From positions 1 through 64,000 of the forward strand of contig CAZEFM010000006.1 of assembly GCA_964511575.1 (NCBI GenBank): a DNA stretch of 64,000 nt. The letters run 5' to 3'. The notes beneath the pieces were generated by a model. That model saw nothing but the letters and a program-made list of their open reading frames with translations, made no database searches and was not told the DNA's origin. The first letter of the stretch is position 1. Each line of letters starts with the position of its first letter. Made by a program: the position numbers and the translations under genes. Of the stretch, positions 8,027 through 16,925 are shown piece by piece. The DNA is from CALKHT01 sp964511575. Its GTDB lineage: Bacteria > Planctomycetota > Phycisphaerae > Phycisphaerales > Phycisphaeraceae.

Positions 8027-9010
8027 TTACGCCTCTCCCACCAGCTCTTCACAGATCGTCGCGTTCGCGGGCACGGTGCCGCCCGGCCCCACCACGGAGC
8101 GCACGAGCAATGCGTTGCGTTCGACGCGCGCGCCGCGCAGCACCACCGAGTCATGAACCCGCGCGTGGGGATCGACCAGCGCGCCGTTCTCGACGATCCG
8201 GAAAGAAGGCTGCCAATCCTCAGCGAAGGGATCGCTGCGCATGCTGCGCAGATCGGGAAGCGTCATGCCGCGATGCCGCCATCGCAGCGCGCTGATGTAG
8301 TCGCCGAGCGTTCGTACAGGGATGGCGCTGAGTTGGGGTGGGCGAACGACGCGTACGCGGTGGCGCTGGGCGATGAGTGGCAGGGCCTGCTCCTTCATGT
8401 CGACGTAGCCGATCTGCGGGATGCACCAGAGACTGCCGCAGCGAACGAGCATCAGGCCGGAGGGCGTGCCGTCGTGATGGCTGACGAGGCTTACATCAGG
8501 CGGGCCGTGATTGATGTCGAACGATGCGAGCTGGTTGGCGAGGTCGGCGAGCGGTTCGAGCAGAAGCTGGGCGGCACTGGCGACAAGGATGTAGTCATCG
8601 TGGTCGTAGTCGCCCGCCAGATCGCGCAGGACGCCGCCGATGCCGCGGTATTCCACGGGATCGCGTTCGATGCGCAGGGAAATGCCGCGCACGCGTTCGG
8701 GTCGCCGGGGTTTGAGGGAGTGGCGAGCGAGGAGGACACGCACGCGCAGCCGTTCCTCACCGATCGCGGTTGCCAGCGCGACGGCCTGATTCTGCCAGTA
8801 CTGCATGAACGTGTGGTCGCTGTCGATCGGGAAATCCAGCAGCGATCGCTGCATGCGCGCGCTGAGTACCGGCGGTCGTACGGAGCCGCCGAGCAGCACG
8901 AGTGCCTTGAGTCGCGTCAGCGGTCCGGCTGCCCGCTCAGGCGCCGATTGTCTTTGAATGCCCTCCGCCGCAACCGACCGCGGCACGATATCCTGACGTA
9001 CTCCCAACAT
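8027..9010 (-). CDS. Nucleotidyltransferase-like protein with hexapeptide C-terminus
   Basis: A protein of 327 residues resembling sugar-phosphate nucleotidyltransferases in overall build: an LVLLGGSVRPP start of a Rossmann-like domain, a central region, then hexapeptide-like repeats at the end (VDPHARVHDSVVLRGARVE...). The signature GGxGxRL nucleotide loop is not intact, so catalytic activity is uncertain. It may be a divergent or non-catalytic relative. The ATG at 9010 is chosen because a strongly purine-rich tract (GGGAGAAGAGGGGAG) precedes it; longer open starts reach 9106. Placement between the exosortase remnant and a WecB-type transferase suggests a role in nucleotide-sugar supply for the same polysaccharide. 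Confidence 0.65.
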   Translation of the reverse strand: MLGVRQDIVPRSVAAEGIQRQSAPERAAGPLTRLKALVLLGGSVRPPVLSARMQRSLLDFPIDSDHTFMQYWQNQAVALATAIGEERLRVRVLLARHSLKPRRPERVRGISLRIERDPVEYRGIGGVLRDLAGDYDHDDYILVASAAQLLLEPLADLANQLASFDINHGPPDVSLVSHHDGTPSGLMLVRCGSLWCIPQIGYVDMKEQALPLIAQRHRVRVVRPPQLSAIPVRTLGDYISALRWRHRGMTLPDLRSMRSDPFAEDWQPSFRIVENGALVDPHARVHDSVVLRGARVERNALLVRSVVGPGGTVPANATICEELVGEA

Positions 9011-9124
9011 CTCCCCTCTTCTCCCCACTCGTGTCGCGTCGCTCCCCGACGCGCGCGGTGCGTGTGTTGTGTTGCTCCATCCGAACGATGCAAAGGCGGT
9101 GCCCAACGGGTGCGTGATGGGTGC

Positions 9125-9931
9125 TTATCGCACTGATGCGAACCGCGTCACCCCCGCGTTCAGGAGCAGTCGCATCGCAAACGGAATGCCCACCACCACG
9201 TATCGCACAAACAATCGTCCAGGCTCCTGGCTTAGCCGGTGCAACCACTCCAGCCCCGCGCGCTGCATCCAGCGCGGCGCGCGTCGAACCTGTCCGCTGA
9301 GGAAGCTCAGGCTGATCCCCACGCCGATCCACCACGTTTGAGGATAGTCGCGCCGTAACGTGCTGATAAGCCATTCCTGTTTGGGCGACCCCAACGCCAC
9401 GTACACCACATCGGGTTGTGCCGCATGCAGCCGGTTGCGAATGATGTTCAGCTCATCGGGGTCGCGTTCAAATCCGAACGGTGGAGCGTACCAGCCCGCG
9501 ATGGACAAACCGGGGTAACGTCGCCGCAATCGTGTTGCCGCGCCCTCGGCTGCGCCATCGCTGCCGCCCAGCAGGTAGAGCCTCCTGCCGTGCTCACTTG
9601 CTGCATGCGCGAGGGTGTCCACGAGCGACGATCCCGCGATGCGCTCGGGCAACGGTGTACCTTGCAACCGGGCCGCCCAAACCAGCGGCATGCCGTCGGC
9701 GACAATGAGGTCGGCATCGGCGATCATGTCGCGATAGGTCGTGTCGAAGCAGCAGCGTCGCACGTGGTCAAGATTGGGCGTGACGACCCACCCGCCGCGG
9801 CCGTTGTTCAACGCTGCCATCACGTGCTGTGCCACATCGTGTTCACGCATGGCATGCAGGCGGACGCCAAGAAGATTGATGGTTGTTTGCTGTTGAGTTA
9901 CGACGGGTCCACGGCGGGGATCAGTTGACAT
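9125..9931 (-). CDS. WecB/TagA/CpsF family glycosyltransferase (GT26)
   Basis: Members transfer N-acetylmannosaminuronate, N-acetylmannosamine or glucose onto a lipid-linked first sugar. Recognised by VVTPNLDHV near the start, VADGMPLVWA with ERIAGSSL following, and the YVALGSPKQEWL motif late in the protein. At 268 residues it is of normal family length. The ATG at 9931 is preceded by AAGG and overlaps the end of the upstream membrane protein by 11 bases. It probably adds the second sugar after the initiating transferase. Confidence 0.9.
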   Translation of the reverse strand: MSTDPRRGPVVTQQQTTINLLGVRLHAMREHDVAQHVMAALNNGRGGWVVTPNLDHVRRCCFDTTYRDMIADADLIVADGMPLVWAARLQGTPLPERIAGSSLVDTLAHAASEHGRRLYLLGGSDGAAEGAATRLRRRYPGLSIAGWYAPPFGFERDPDELNIIRNRLHAAQPDVVYVALGSPKQEWLISTLRRDYPQTWWIGVGISLSFLSGQVRRAPRWMQRAGLEWLHRLSQEPGRLFVRYVVVGIPFAMRLLLNAGVTRFASVR

Positions 9932-11468
9932 CTCGGTTGGGCCTTGCCGCGGCGGGGTCGTAGTAGTAGACGCGAACGGAGCTGTACGGTTGCACGACGC
10001 GCACATCGAAGTACGCCTTGAACGTTGCGTGGTCGTTGAGCCAGGGATACATCTCCCCTCTGGTGGCGGAGACAGCGGGAAGGATCAGCCACGTTGGCTG
10101 ATCGATCTCGTGCAACGCCTTCGGCGAGCGCGGGAATTCCGCGACCTCAGCCGATTGGAGGTAGTACTGTGCAATCAGCGTGCGCTCCGAGGCGATCTGG
10201 TCGCCGGGGTTCTTCCGGGATTGGATATAGGTGAAAGCCTCGGCCCATCGTCGGCGCTGCCCATACCCCGCGGTGAGATAGGTCAGATCCACCAGCAGCA
10301 GCGCGGCGAGCAATGCGGCAACACTCATCCCCGCCAATACAGCGTTGAACCGTGGGCGCACCATGTCGTAAGTCGCCGTCAATCCGAGCGCCGCGAGCAG
10401 CAGCCAACTGAAATGCATGGGAAAGCCGTAGCGCGTGTGCGCATAGGTCCCCGTTGCGGCGAGTGTGATGATGGCAAGCACGGGGAGCACCGCGCCCATG
10501 ACGAGGTAGGGAACAAGACGCGGTTGCGATCGCGCCAATCCCATTGCCGCGAGCATCGCCACACCCACGATGACGATGTTGTTCTCCCAGATTGTTCCGA
10601 GGAAAAGAATGAGCGGTCCGTGGCCTTCGAGGCTCGCCCATTTCTCCCAGTTGGTGGCGGCGACCACTGCATCGCGAAAGTGCATCGTGAGGCAGAGAGT
10701 CAGCGCGCCAAGCCCGACGAGCCATTCGAACACACCCAATGGAATGGGTTTGCGTCTCAGCCAGCCGAGCACGTAATCGCCCGCGAACACCAGACCGATG
10801 AGCAGGGCGGGCGGCTGCGCCATGTACGCGAGCACCACCATGAGCATGGCGACGAGGTAGCGTTGCCGTGAACGATCTGTCGTTGCGGAGAAGTACATCA
10901 CGAGCGCGAGGTTGTAAAAGAGAAACTGCAGGGTGTAGAAACGGGAGGCCTGCGACCAGAAAAGATGCCACGGCGATACGGCGAGGAGCAGGGCGACGAT
11001 TGCCGCGCCGCGCGTGCCGATGAGCCGGATGGATGCCCATGCGAGGATGGGGATGGACGCGATGCCGATGATGCACGGCCCGATGCGTGCCCGCCATTCG
11101 TTGATGCCGTGCGCCTGCCATTCGTGCGGCCGGCGAGCCGAAGCACCGTCCACGTCCGCACCGCTCCATCGCAACCCGATCTCGATGGGGACATACCCCA
11201 GCCATTTGGACCATTGCGTGGCGAACCGTCGCGTGTTTTCAGCGGTCGGCGGGTCGGTGTCCTCCGCGAGTCCATCGTCCGTGACGGTGCTGATTGAGAA
11301 CAGCTCATCCTCCCAGAAGCTCCAGCGATCAAGCTTGTACAGACGCAACGCGCCGCCCAGCACTGTGGCGATGACGAGCCAGAGGCACAACCCCATCGTC
11401 GTCAACGGCTTTGCTTGCTGCGTTGCCGGGTCGGTGCTCGGAATGGTTGAGAGCATGGGTGGCTTCAT
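9921..11468 (-). CDS. GT-C type membrane glycosyltransferase (PMT/ArnT-like)
   Basis: A 515-residue protein with about ten hydrophobic segments. The first large loop contains FWEDELFS, the acidic pair expected for GT-C enzymes that use polyprenyl-phosphate sugars (PMT, ArnT and relatives). A later PWHLFWSQASRFY stretch matches the conserved loop of this superfamily. It probably adds a sugar on the periplasmic side of the membrane. Its start overlaps the upstream GT4 stop by 4 bases. Substrate and acceptor cannot be read from sequence. Confidence 0.8.
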   Translation of the reverse strand: MKPPMLSTIPSTDPATQQAKPLTTMGLCLWLVIATVLGGALRLYKLDRWSFWEDELFSISTVTDDGLAEDTDPPTAENTRRFATQWSKWLGYVPIEIGLRWSGADVDGASARRPHEWQAHGINEWRARIGPCIIGIASIPILAWASIRLIGTRGAAIVALLLAVSPWHLFWSQASRFYTLQFLFYNLALVMYFSATTDRSRQRYLVAMLMVVLAYMAQPPALLIGLVFAGDYVLGWLRRKPIPLGVFEWLVGLGALTLCLTMHFRDAVVAATNWEKWASLEGHGPLILFLGTIWENNIVIVGVAMLAAMGLARSQPRLVPYLVMGAVLPVLAIITLAATGTYAHTRYGFPMHFSWLLLAALGLTATYDMVRPRFNAVLAGMSVAALLAALLLVDLTYLTAGYGQRRRWAEAFTYIQSRKNPGDQIASERTLIAQYYLQSAEVAEFPRSPKALHEIDQPTWLILPAVSATRGEMYPWLNDHATFKAYFDVRVVQPYSSVRVYYYDPAAARPNRDVN

Positions 11469-12811
11469 CCGCTTTTCGCTGCGCTGCTGCGCTGTACCGC
11501 TTCGCGATAGATGTCGAGCATCCGCTGCACCTTGGCGTCCCAGTCGAACGATTGCTCGACGCGTTCACGACCGGCCTGCCCCATGCGCGTGCGCAGCTCG
11601 GGTGATTCGCTCAGCCGCACCATCGCCGCCGTAAGCTGTTCCACCATGGCGGGGCGCGATCGCGGTTCGATGAGGATGCCGCACGATGAATCGAGATAGT
11701 CGGCCGGCCCGCCCCAATCGGTGGCGATCACCGGAAGCGCCATCGCCATCGCTTCCAGCACCACCGCGCCGCCACATTCCATCAGGCTCGGCAGCACGAG
11801 CACATCCGCCTCCTGCAACCGGCGCGCGCATTGCGGTTGCGGCAGAAAACCGGTGAACGTGACCGCGCCATCGCTGAGCAGGCCCAGTCGTGTGGCATGC
11901 GCCTGCAACGCCATCGCTTCCGGCCCGCCGCCGATGATTTCCAGATGTGCGTGCGTCTTCTGACGTGCCGCGGCAAACGCATCGAGAAGAATGTCGACCG
12001 CTTTCCAGTCAACGAGCCGGCCGATGTACACGAAACGGGTGGGGCCGTTGCGTTCACGCGCCGTTTTTGTCGAAGGACGCCAAAGGCGCAGGTCGACGCC
12101 GTTCTCGACGAGTTCGACGATTCTGCCCTGCATGCCGGCGGGTAGGGCACGATGTGTGCGGGCATTTGCGACAAGCAACGTGGCTGCGCGACGCTTGCCG
12201 GGAATGAGTGTGTTAAGGAGATCGGCGCACCATCGCCCGGCCCGCATCATCACCGTCACCCATGGTCGCTGCAGGTCCGCAAATGCGGGCGGATAATCGA
12301 TGCCGCCGTTCATCGGCCCGATGACGACCGGCACGCCGAGATTGAAAAGCATCGATGGTTCGCGTGGCGATACGGGAATGGGCTGATGAACAACATCAAT
12401 ACCCTGCTCGGCAATCATGCGACGTGCCAGCCGACGTTGCAGCACCTGGGTCACCCAGCGCGCGACCATGCCGAACGTGAAGTAGGCCAGACGTTGAGGC
12501 AACACCCGTCCGGCCCACCAGAGCGCGCGGTGCAACCATGTGTCGCGAATGTAGAAGATTCTGTCCTCTTCATCGGGGAAATGCTGATGCAACTCGTCCC
12601 GGGTGCGCTCGTGGACGATGAGCCATGCAGGTTCGCGGCGCTGTCTCAGTACACGAAAATAGTGCAACGGCAACGCGGCCTCACCGCCGAAACGCAGCGA
12701 TGCATGCTCCGCGACAATCAGCACCCGTACCGACGGGGCCGAAGCATCGCCTCGTTGCGGCGGCGCTTCGCGAACGTCGGAAAGACGATCCTCCACCGAG
12801 CCGGTATCCAT
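11465..12811 (-). CDS. GT4 family glycosyltransferase
   Basis: A retaining glycosyltransferase of the GT-B fold, 448 residues. The N-domain begins at VRVLIVAEHAS after a 25-residue leader. The C-domain has FVYIGRLVDWKAVDILLDAF, IIGGGPE and the donor-binding MECGGAVVLEAMAMALPV (EX7E). The ATG at 12811 is preferred because GGAAGGGA lies just upstream. An alternative ATG at 12886 would overlap the previous stop by 4 bases, as at most junctions here, but adds 25 residues without homology. It acts in the cytoplasm on a lipid-linked oligosaccharide. Confidence 0.88.
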   Translation of the reverse strand: MDTGSVEDRLSDVREAPPQRGDASAPSVRVLIVAEHASLRFGGEAALPLHYFRVLRQRREPAWLIVHERTRDELHQHFPDEEDRIFYIRDTWLHRALWWAGRVLPQRLAYFTFGMVARWVTQVLQRRLARRMIAEQGIDVVHQPIPVSPREPSMLFNLGVPVVIGPMNGGIDYPPAFADLQRPWVTVMMRAGRWCADLLNTLIPGKRRAATLLVANARTHRALPAGMQGRIVELVENGVDLRLWRPSTKTARERNGPTRFVYIGRLVDWKAVDILLDAFAAARQKTHAHLEIIGGGPEAMALQAHATRLGLLSDGAVTFTGFLPQPQCARRLQEADVLVLPSLMECGGAVVLEAMAMALPVIATDWGGPADYLDSSCGILIEPRSRPAMVEQLTAAMVRLSESPELRTRMGQAGRERVEQSFDWDAKVQRMLDIYREAVQRSSAAKSG

Positions 12812-12885
12812 TCGTCCCTTCCAGGGTGCAACCCCGCATGCTAACGGTCCGCGGTGCGCATTGGCAACGGTTTGCGACGAAACCA

Positions 12886-13719
12886 TCAGCAGTCGGGTGA
12901 TGAAAGCGCATCCGTGCGCGATGTGGTGCCTTCGCGACGATCGCGCAACACCTTCGCGGGCACACCGCCAGCAATCGTGAATGCGGGCAGCGACCGGTTG
13001 ACCACCGCTCCCGCGGCCACGACGGTGTCCCGCCCAATGGTGACGCCATCCAGAACGGTGGAGGATGCGCCCAGCCAAACGTTGTCAGCGATGTGGACGC
13101 CGCCCTTTTCCACGCGCGGCTGATCGATGGGAGGCACGTCCAGCCGATCGATGCCGTGGTTGCCGCCTGCGATGATGTAACAGTGTCCTGCGATGAGCAC
13201 ACGGTCGCCGATGGTCAGTTCCGTTTCCGAGATCAGCGTGCAGTTGACGGAGATGTTCGTGCGCGCTCCCAGATGGATAAAGCCATCCTTGCAGCTCAGC
13301 ACACTGTTGCGCCCGACGATCGCGTCGTCGCCGATCACGATCGCCTGGTCGTGCTGTCCTTTCGCATCAAGAACCGCGTAATCGTCGATGACGACGCGGT
13401 CGCCGAGGAAGATGCGGTGTGGATGGCGAAGGGTGACGTTTCGCCCGATGACAACACCGCGCCCCATTCCGCCCAGGAGCCAACGGTACACAAACTTGCG
13501 AAGGAAGTAGCCCGCAGCTCCGGGGATTGCGCCGAACAGGCAGGTGAGCAGTTCGAATCGGATGAACGCCCAGAGACCGCGTCGACCGACGGTGATGGCG
13601 CAGTACTTGTGAAAGGCGGAGCCTTGCGGATCCGTGAGCACCTTGCGCAGATCGGTCACGGCTTCACGCGTGTGTCGCAGCGTATTCGGGGGGGCATCAG
13701 TTGGTGTCGGGGTGTGCAT
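12886..13719 (-). CDS. Hexapeptide-repeat acyltransferase
   Basis: A left-handed beta-helix acyltransferase of 277 residues, most likely O- or N-acetylating a sugar of the polysaccharide. Many [LIV]Gxxxx turns start at GVVIGRNVTLRHPHRIFLGD and run to GASSTVLDGVTIGRDTVVAAG. The active-site His lies in GGNHG, and the usual closing IAGGVPAKVLR is present. A short hydrophobic stretch near residues 60-75 may tether it to the membrane. A 74-base gap separates it from the downstream GT4. Confidence 0.85.
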   Translation of the reverse strand: MHTPTPTDAPPNTLRHTREAVTDLRKVLTDPQGSAFHKYCAITVGRRGLWAFIRFELLTCLFGAIPGAAGYFLRKFVYRWLLGGMGRGVVIGRNVTLRHPHRIFLGDRVVIDDYAVLDAKGQHDQAIVIGDDAIVGRNSVLSCKDGFIHLGARTNISVNCTLISETELTIGDRVLIAGHCYIIAGGNHGIDRLDVPPIDQPRVEKGGVHIADNVWLGASSTVLDGVTIGRDTVVAAGAVVNRSLPAFTIAGGVPAKVLRDRREGTTSRTDALSSPDC

Positions 13720-13737
13720 GGGGCAACGTGGTTTGCA

Positions 13738-15075
13738 TCAATGAACCGGAGTTTGAGAGTTGCGTTGTCGGCGAAGTGAAACGCGCTGGCGGCGTGCACG
13801 ACGTCGGACACGAAGCGTGATTGACTGGTAGAACGTGCACAGCTTGTCGCGATAGGCGGCGGGGCTGTAGCACGATTGAACGCGCTGCCGTGCCGCGACG
13901 GCGAGCGTTTCGCGATAGGCCGGGTCGCGCAGCAGACGCAGCATGCCATGCGCCATGGCGTCCGGCGTAGGTTCAACCAAACATGCGATGGTGTCATCCA
14001 GAACCTGCGTGTGGGTCGGCAGGCGCGTTGCCAGCAGGGGGCGACCGCTGTCCAGGTAGGTGTACACCTTCATCGGTGTGTTGTGTCCATGGATGCGCGG
14101 CGACACGACGATGGTGGCACGCGACAGCAGAGCGCCCAACGCTTCAATGGGACGCGGCCCAAGAAAGCGCGTGTTCTGGGCAAGGCCCATCTCCGCAGCG
14201 CGGCGACGATAATGCTGCATCTGATCGCTCGGCCCGCCCACCACGACAAGTCGGAGCGGGGGGAGTTCCCGGCAGGCCTTCACCATCGCGTCCAGAAGAA
14301 GATCGATCCCCTGATACGGGGCGAGATTGCCCACGTACATCACCACCGGCCGCTGCGGGTCCGTTGCGATGTCCTGCTGCAGCATGTCAGGTGGCAGAAG
14401 GCTGACATCCTCGAGCACGACCACCGGATTGGTTGGCGCATATTGGCGTGACAGGTCGGCGAGCGCCTGGCAACAGGTGATGGTCCCCATCGCGCGGCGG
14501 ACCGCATGTGCCTCGACGTTCGAGAGAAGACGATGCATCCAACGTGGCAGACGGTAACGATCACCGATCTGTTCGACGAGTGATGAATCCATGTCGTAGA
14601 CGTATGGCAGACGCGTCAGTGCCGAGAGGAACATGGCGATAAGCGCTGACTCCTCCACCGCGTGAATGACATCGTAACGCCGCTTCATGACCAAAGTGGC
14701 GGCTTTAAACGCCAGGGCGGCGTCGCAGATGAGCTTGCGCATCGAAAGACCGGGTGGCACGGCGTCGATGCCCGGCAGGTGCGCGATGCGAAGGATGCGA
14801 CAATGCGGAATGTCGAGATCCGCACCAAGGTGATACGCCAGAACATCGATCTCATATCCCGCTTCGCTGAGTACCTCAACGACGGAACGCACCGCGATGG
14901 GCGTGCCGCGATGAATGAAGAACGGTTGAGGGGCGAGCAGCAGGATCCGCAGAGGAGGCGTCTTGTCCTCCACCAGCGGAAACGGCGCGGTTGCGGCGGC
15001 GGCGCTGCGCCTGCCCGCGGTGGTCGGCGCGAGGTGCAGGGCACGGGGCAACGGGATGGTGGAGGCATGGCTCAT
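13738..15075 (-). CDS. GT4 family glycosyltransferase, paralogue A
   Basis: A 445-residue GT-B enzyme. After about 40 leader residues it begins RILLLAPQPFFIHRGTPIAV. Later it has PYVYDMDSSL, MYVGNLAPYQGIDLLLDAM and SPRIHGHNTPMKVYTYL. These segments match paralogue B (16926-18107) closely, so the two arose by duplication and probably add related sugars. In the donor-binding region the classical EX7E motif is replaced by the SPR...NTPMK..Y form seen in this subgroup. Its C-terminus is rich in arginine. Confidence 0.87.
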   Translation of the reverse strand: MSHASTIPLPRALHLAPTTAGRRSAAAATAPFPLVEDKTPPLRILLLAPQPFFIHRGTPIAVRSVVEVLSEAGYEIDVLAYHLGADLDIPHCRILRIAHLPGIDAVPPGLSMRKLICDAALAFKAATLVMKRRYDVIHAVEESALIAMFLSALTRLPYVYDMDSSLVEQIGDRYRLPRWMHRLLSNVEAHAVRRAMGTITCCQALADLSRQYAPTNPVVVLEDVSLLPPDMLQQDIATDPQRPVVMYVGNLAPYQGIDLLLDAMVKACRELPPLRLVVVGGPSDQMQHYRRRAAEMGLAQNTRFLGPRPIEALGALLSRATIVVSPRIHGHNTPMKVYTYLDSGRPLLATRLPTHTQVLDDTIACLVEPTPDAMAHGMLRLLRDPAYRETLAVAARQRVQSCYSPAAYRDKLCTFYQSITLRVRRRARRQRVSLRRQRNSQTPVH

Positions 15076-15093
15076 GCACGTTCACCCATGCAA

Positions 15094-15891
15094 TCATCGG
15101 GCCACATCTGGATACGGAGGAAGGTCGCAACGGGCACGCATGATCCGCGGCGAGCCCCATCGTTCCGTTGCGCCAACGCGACGACACCAGTGTTCCGCCA
15201 ACCGCGAGACGGGCGGGGCTTTGAGCGTTCGGTGAAGCACCATGGGTAAGAAGAACTGCGCGAATGTCGCATCGTTGCGAAACCCATGGGCGGCGAAAGC
15301 ATCGGCTACGGCATCGACTTCGATGGTGCGATAACGGCGGGTGTTGCCCTCAACCCACTTTTTCACTGTGAAAAGTGCAGAAAGTGCGTTGAAGCCCCCC
15401 GGGGTGGGAAAGTCGACCACCACCGCCCAACGCGCGACACGGCACAGTCCATCGACAAGACGCCGCCAGTCGGCGACGTGAGGCATGATGCGAAAGCTGA
15501 TCGCCACATCGACGCTCTTGGCGTGAAGGGGCGGATCGATGAGATCGCCCACCAGGAGCTGGACACGATTATTCAGCAGCCGTCGCGGCCGAGCACAGGC
15601 GTGACTGTCGCTGGCGAGAATGGTGACGCGATAACCGGCATCCGCGAGCGGCGCGGCGAGTTGCGTGTGGCCGCCGCCAACGTCCAGCACCGTGCCGCCA
15701 CGCCAGGGTTCAAGCAGGCGCAGGGTTGCGTCGCGTTGCACATCGAGCAGGTACTGGCCGGCCCGACCGGCGAAGCGCCTGGCATAGGCATCGGTAGACG
15801 ACTCAATATCCGGCGTCTCGCGCGCGTGTTTCGGCGAGATCGGCGCTCGCAATGGTTCCTCCGTTGTGTCAACCGATTGGGGTGGTTTCAC
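15094..15891 (-). CDS. SAM-dependent methyltransferase
   Basis: A class I methyltransferase. VLDVGGGHTQLA is the SAM-binding motif I, followed by the acidic ILASD strand end and the VAISFRIMPHV motif IV region. It could methylate a sugar or the lipid carrier, but the target is unknown. The GTG at 15891 is chosen because AAGGA lies eight bases upstream, giving 265 residues. It then overlaps the epimerase gene by 23 bases. The frame remains open to 15963, so a longer form is possible. Confidence 0.82.
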   Translation of the reverse strand: MKPPQSVDTTEEPLRAPISPKHARETPDIESSTDAYARRFAGRAGQYLLDVQRDATLRLLEPWRGGTVLDVGGGHTQLAAPLADAGYRVTILASDSHACARPRRLLNNRVQLLVGDLIDPPLHAKSVDVAISFRIMPHVADWRRLVDGLCRVARWAVVVDFPTPGGFNALSALFTVKKWVEGNTRRYRTIEVDAVADAFAAHGFRNDATFAQFFLPMVLHRTLKAPPVSRLAEHWCRRVGATERWGSPRIMRARCDLPPYPDVAR

Positions 15892-16912
15892 GTGTGGCGT
15901 TCCTTGGAGCCGATCCGCGCAGGTGGCCCTGGGCGAAGTACCATTCGGCGGTGCGATGCGCACCCTCGGCGAAGGTCACCTTTGGCGCGAAGCCCAGCTC
16001 ACGTTTGGCTTTGGCGCTGCTGAACGCGCGGTTCTTGATGAAAAAGTCGACACGGCGGTGATGCAGCGGCGGGTCGATCCCCAGCGGGCGGCAGATCGTT
16101 TCGCATGCCGTCGCGCCCAAACGCAGCGGCCAGAGTGGCAGTCGACCTCGGGGCGGCGGAGCATCGACGGCACGCGCGATGGTACGCACCATTTCATTGA
16201 GCGTGATGTATTCATCCCCGCCGAGAATGTACGTGTTCCCCAGCGCATTGGGGTGTTCACCGCAGAGGATAATGCCTTCAACAAGATCATCGATGTAAGT
16301 GAAGTGGTAGAGCGTTTGCCCCGAACCGAACATGCGAAAGCGACGACGGTGGATGGCACGGAAAAGTTTGAGGAAGCGAAGATCGCCGGGGCCGTAGATG
16401 CCGGCGGGTCGGAAGATGACGCCGGGCAGTCCGTCATCGACGGCGGCCCGGGCGATGCGTTCGCCTTCGAGTTTCGTTACCTGGTAGATATCGCCGGGAT
16501 TGAAGGGCGCGGTTTCATCGGCGGGGATGATGCTGACGTTGCCGTGCACGCCGACGGTGCTGCAGTGGATGGTGCGCTCGACATCGTAGTCGCGCGCGGC
16601 CGCGATGATGTTGGCAACACCGTTGACGTTGACATCATGGTAGTAGCTGTCTGGGTGGCCGGCCGTTCGGAACACGGCCGCGATGTGGTAGATCGTGCGA
16701 ACGCCATCGGCGGCACGGGAAACATCGGCGCGGCTGCGGATATCGCCTTCCACCAGTTCGATGCCTGCCTGGTCAAGATCACGCGCCCGTTCAATGTCAC
16801 GCACCAGAGCGCGCACACGCTGCCCGCGACGGACAAGCGCCCGGGCGAGGTGGCCGCCCGTAAAGCCGGTGGCGCCGGTGACAAGAACAGTCGAGTTGTT
16901 TGCGATCATCAT
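15869..16912 (-). CDS. NAD-dependent sugar epimerase/dehydratase (extended SDR)
   Basis: A 347-residue extended short-chain dehydrogenase. It has TGATGFTGGHLA (NAD-binding Rossmann motif), a CSTVG strand carrying the catalytic Ser/Thr region, YQVTK (YxxxK, catalytic Tyr-Lys) and the RPAGIYGPGD region after it. It would act on an NDP-sugar or a related substrate. The ATG at 16912 is preceded by GGGAGGACAC; a second ATG follows immediately. It lies between two paralogous GT4 genes. A second member of the family is at 24438-25514. Confidence 0.88.
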   Translation of the reverse strand: MMIANNSTVLVTGATGFTGGHLARALVRRGQRVRALVRDIERARDLDQAGIELVEGDIRSRADVSRAADGVRTIYHIAAVFRTAGHPDSYYHDVNVNGVANIIAAARDYDVERTIHCSTVGVHGNVSIIPADETAPFNPGDIYQVTKLEGERIARAAVDDGLPGVIFRPAGIYGPGDLRFLKLFRAIHRRRFRMFGSGQTLYHFTYIDDLVEGIILCGEHPNALGNTYILGGDEYITLNEMVRTIARAVDAPPPRGRLPLWPLRLGATACETICRPLGIDPPLHHRRVDFFIKNRAFSSAKAKRELGFAPKVTFAEGAHRTAEWYFAQGHLRGSAPRNATRETTPIG

Positions 16913-16925
16913 GTGTCCTCCCGGT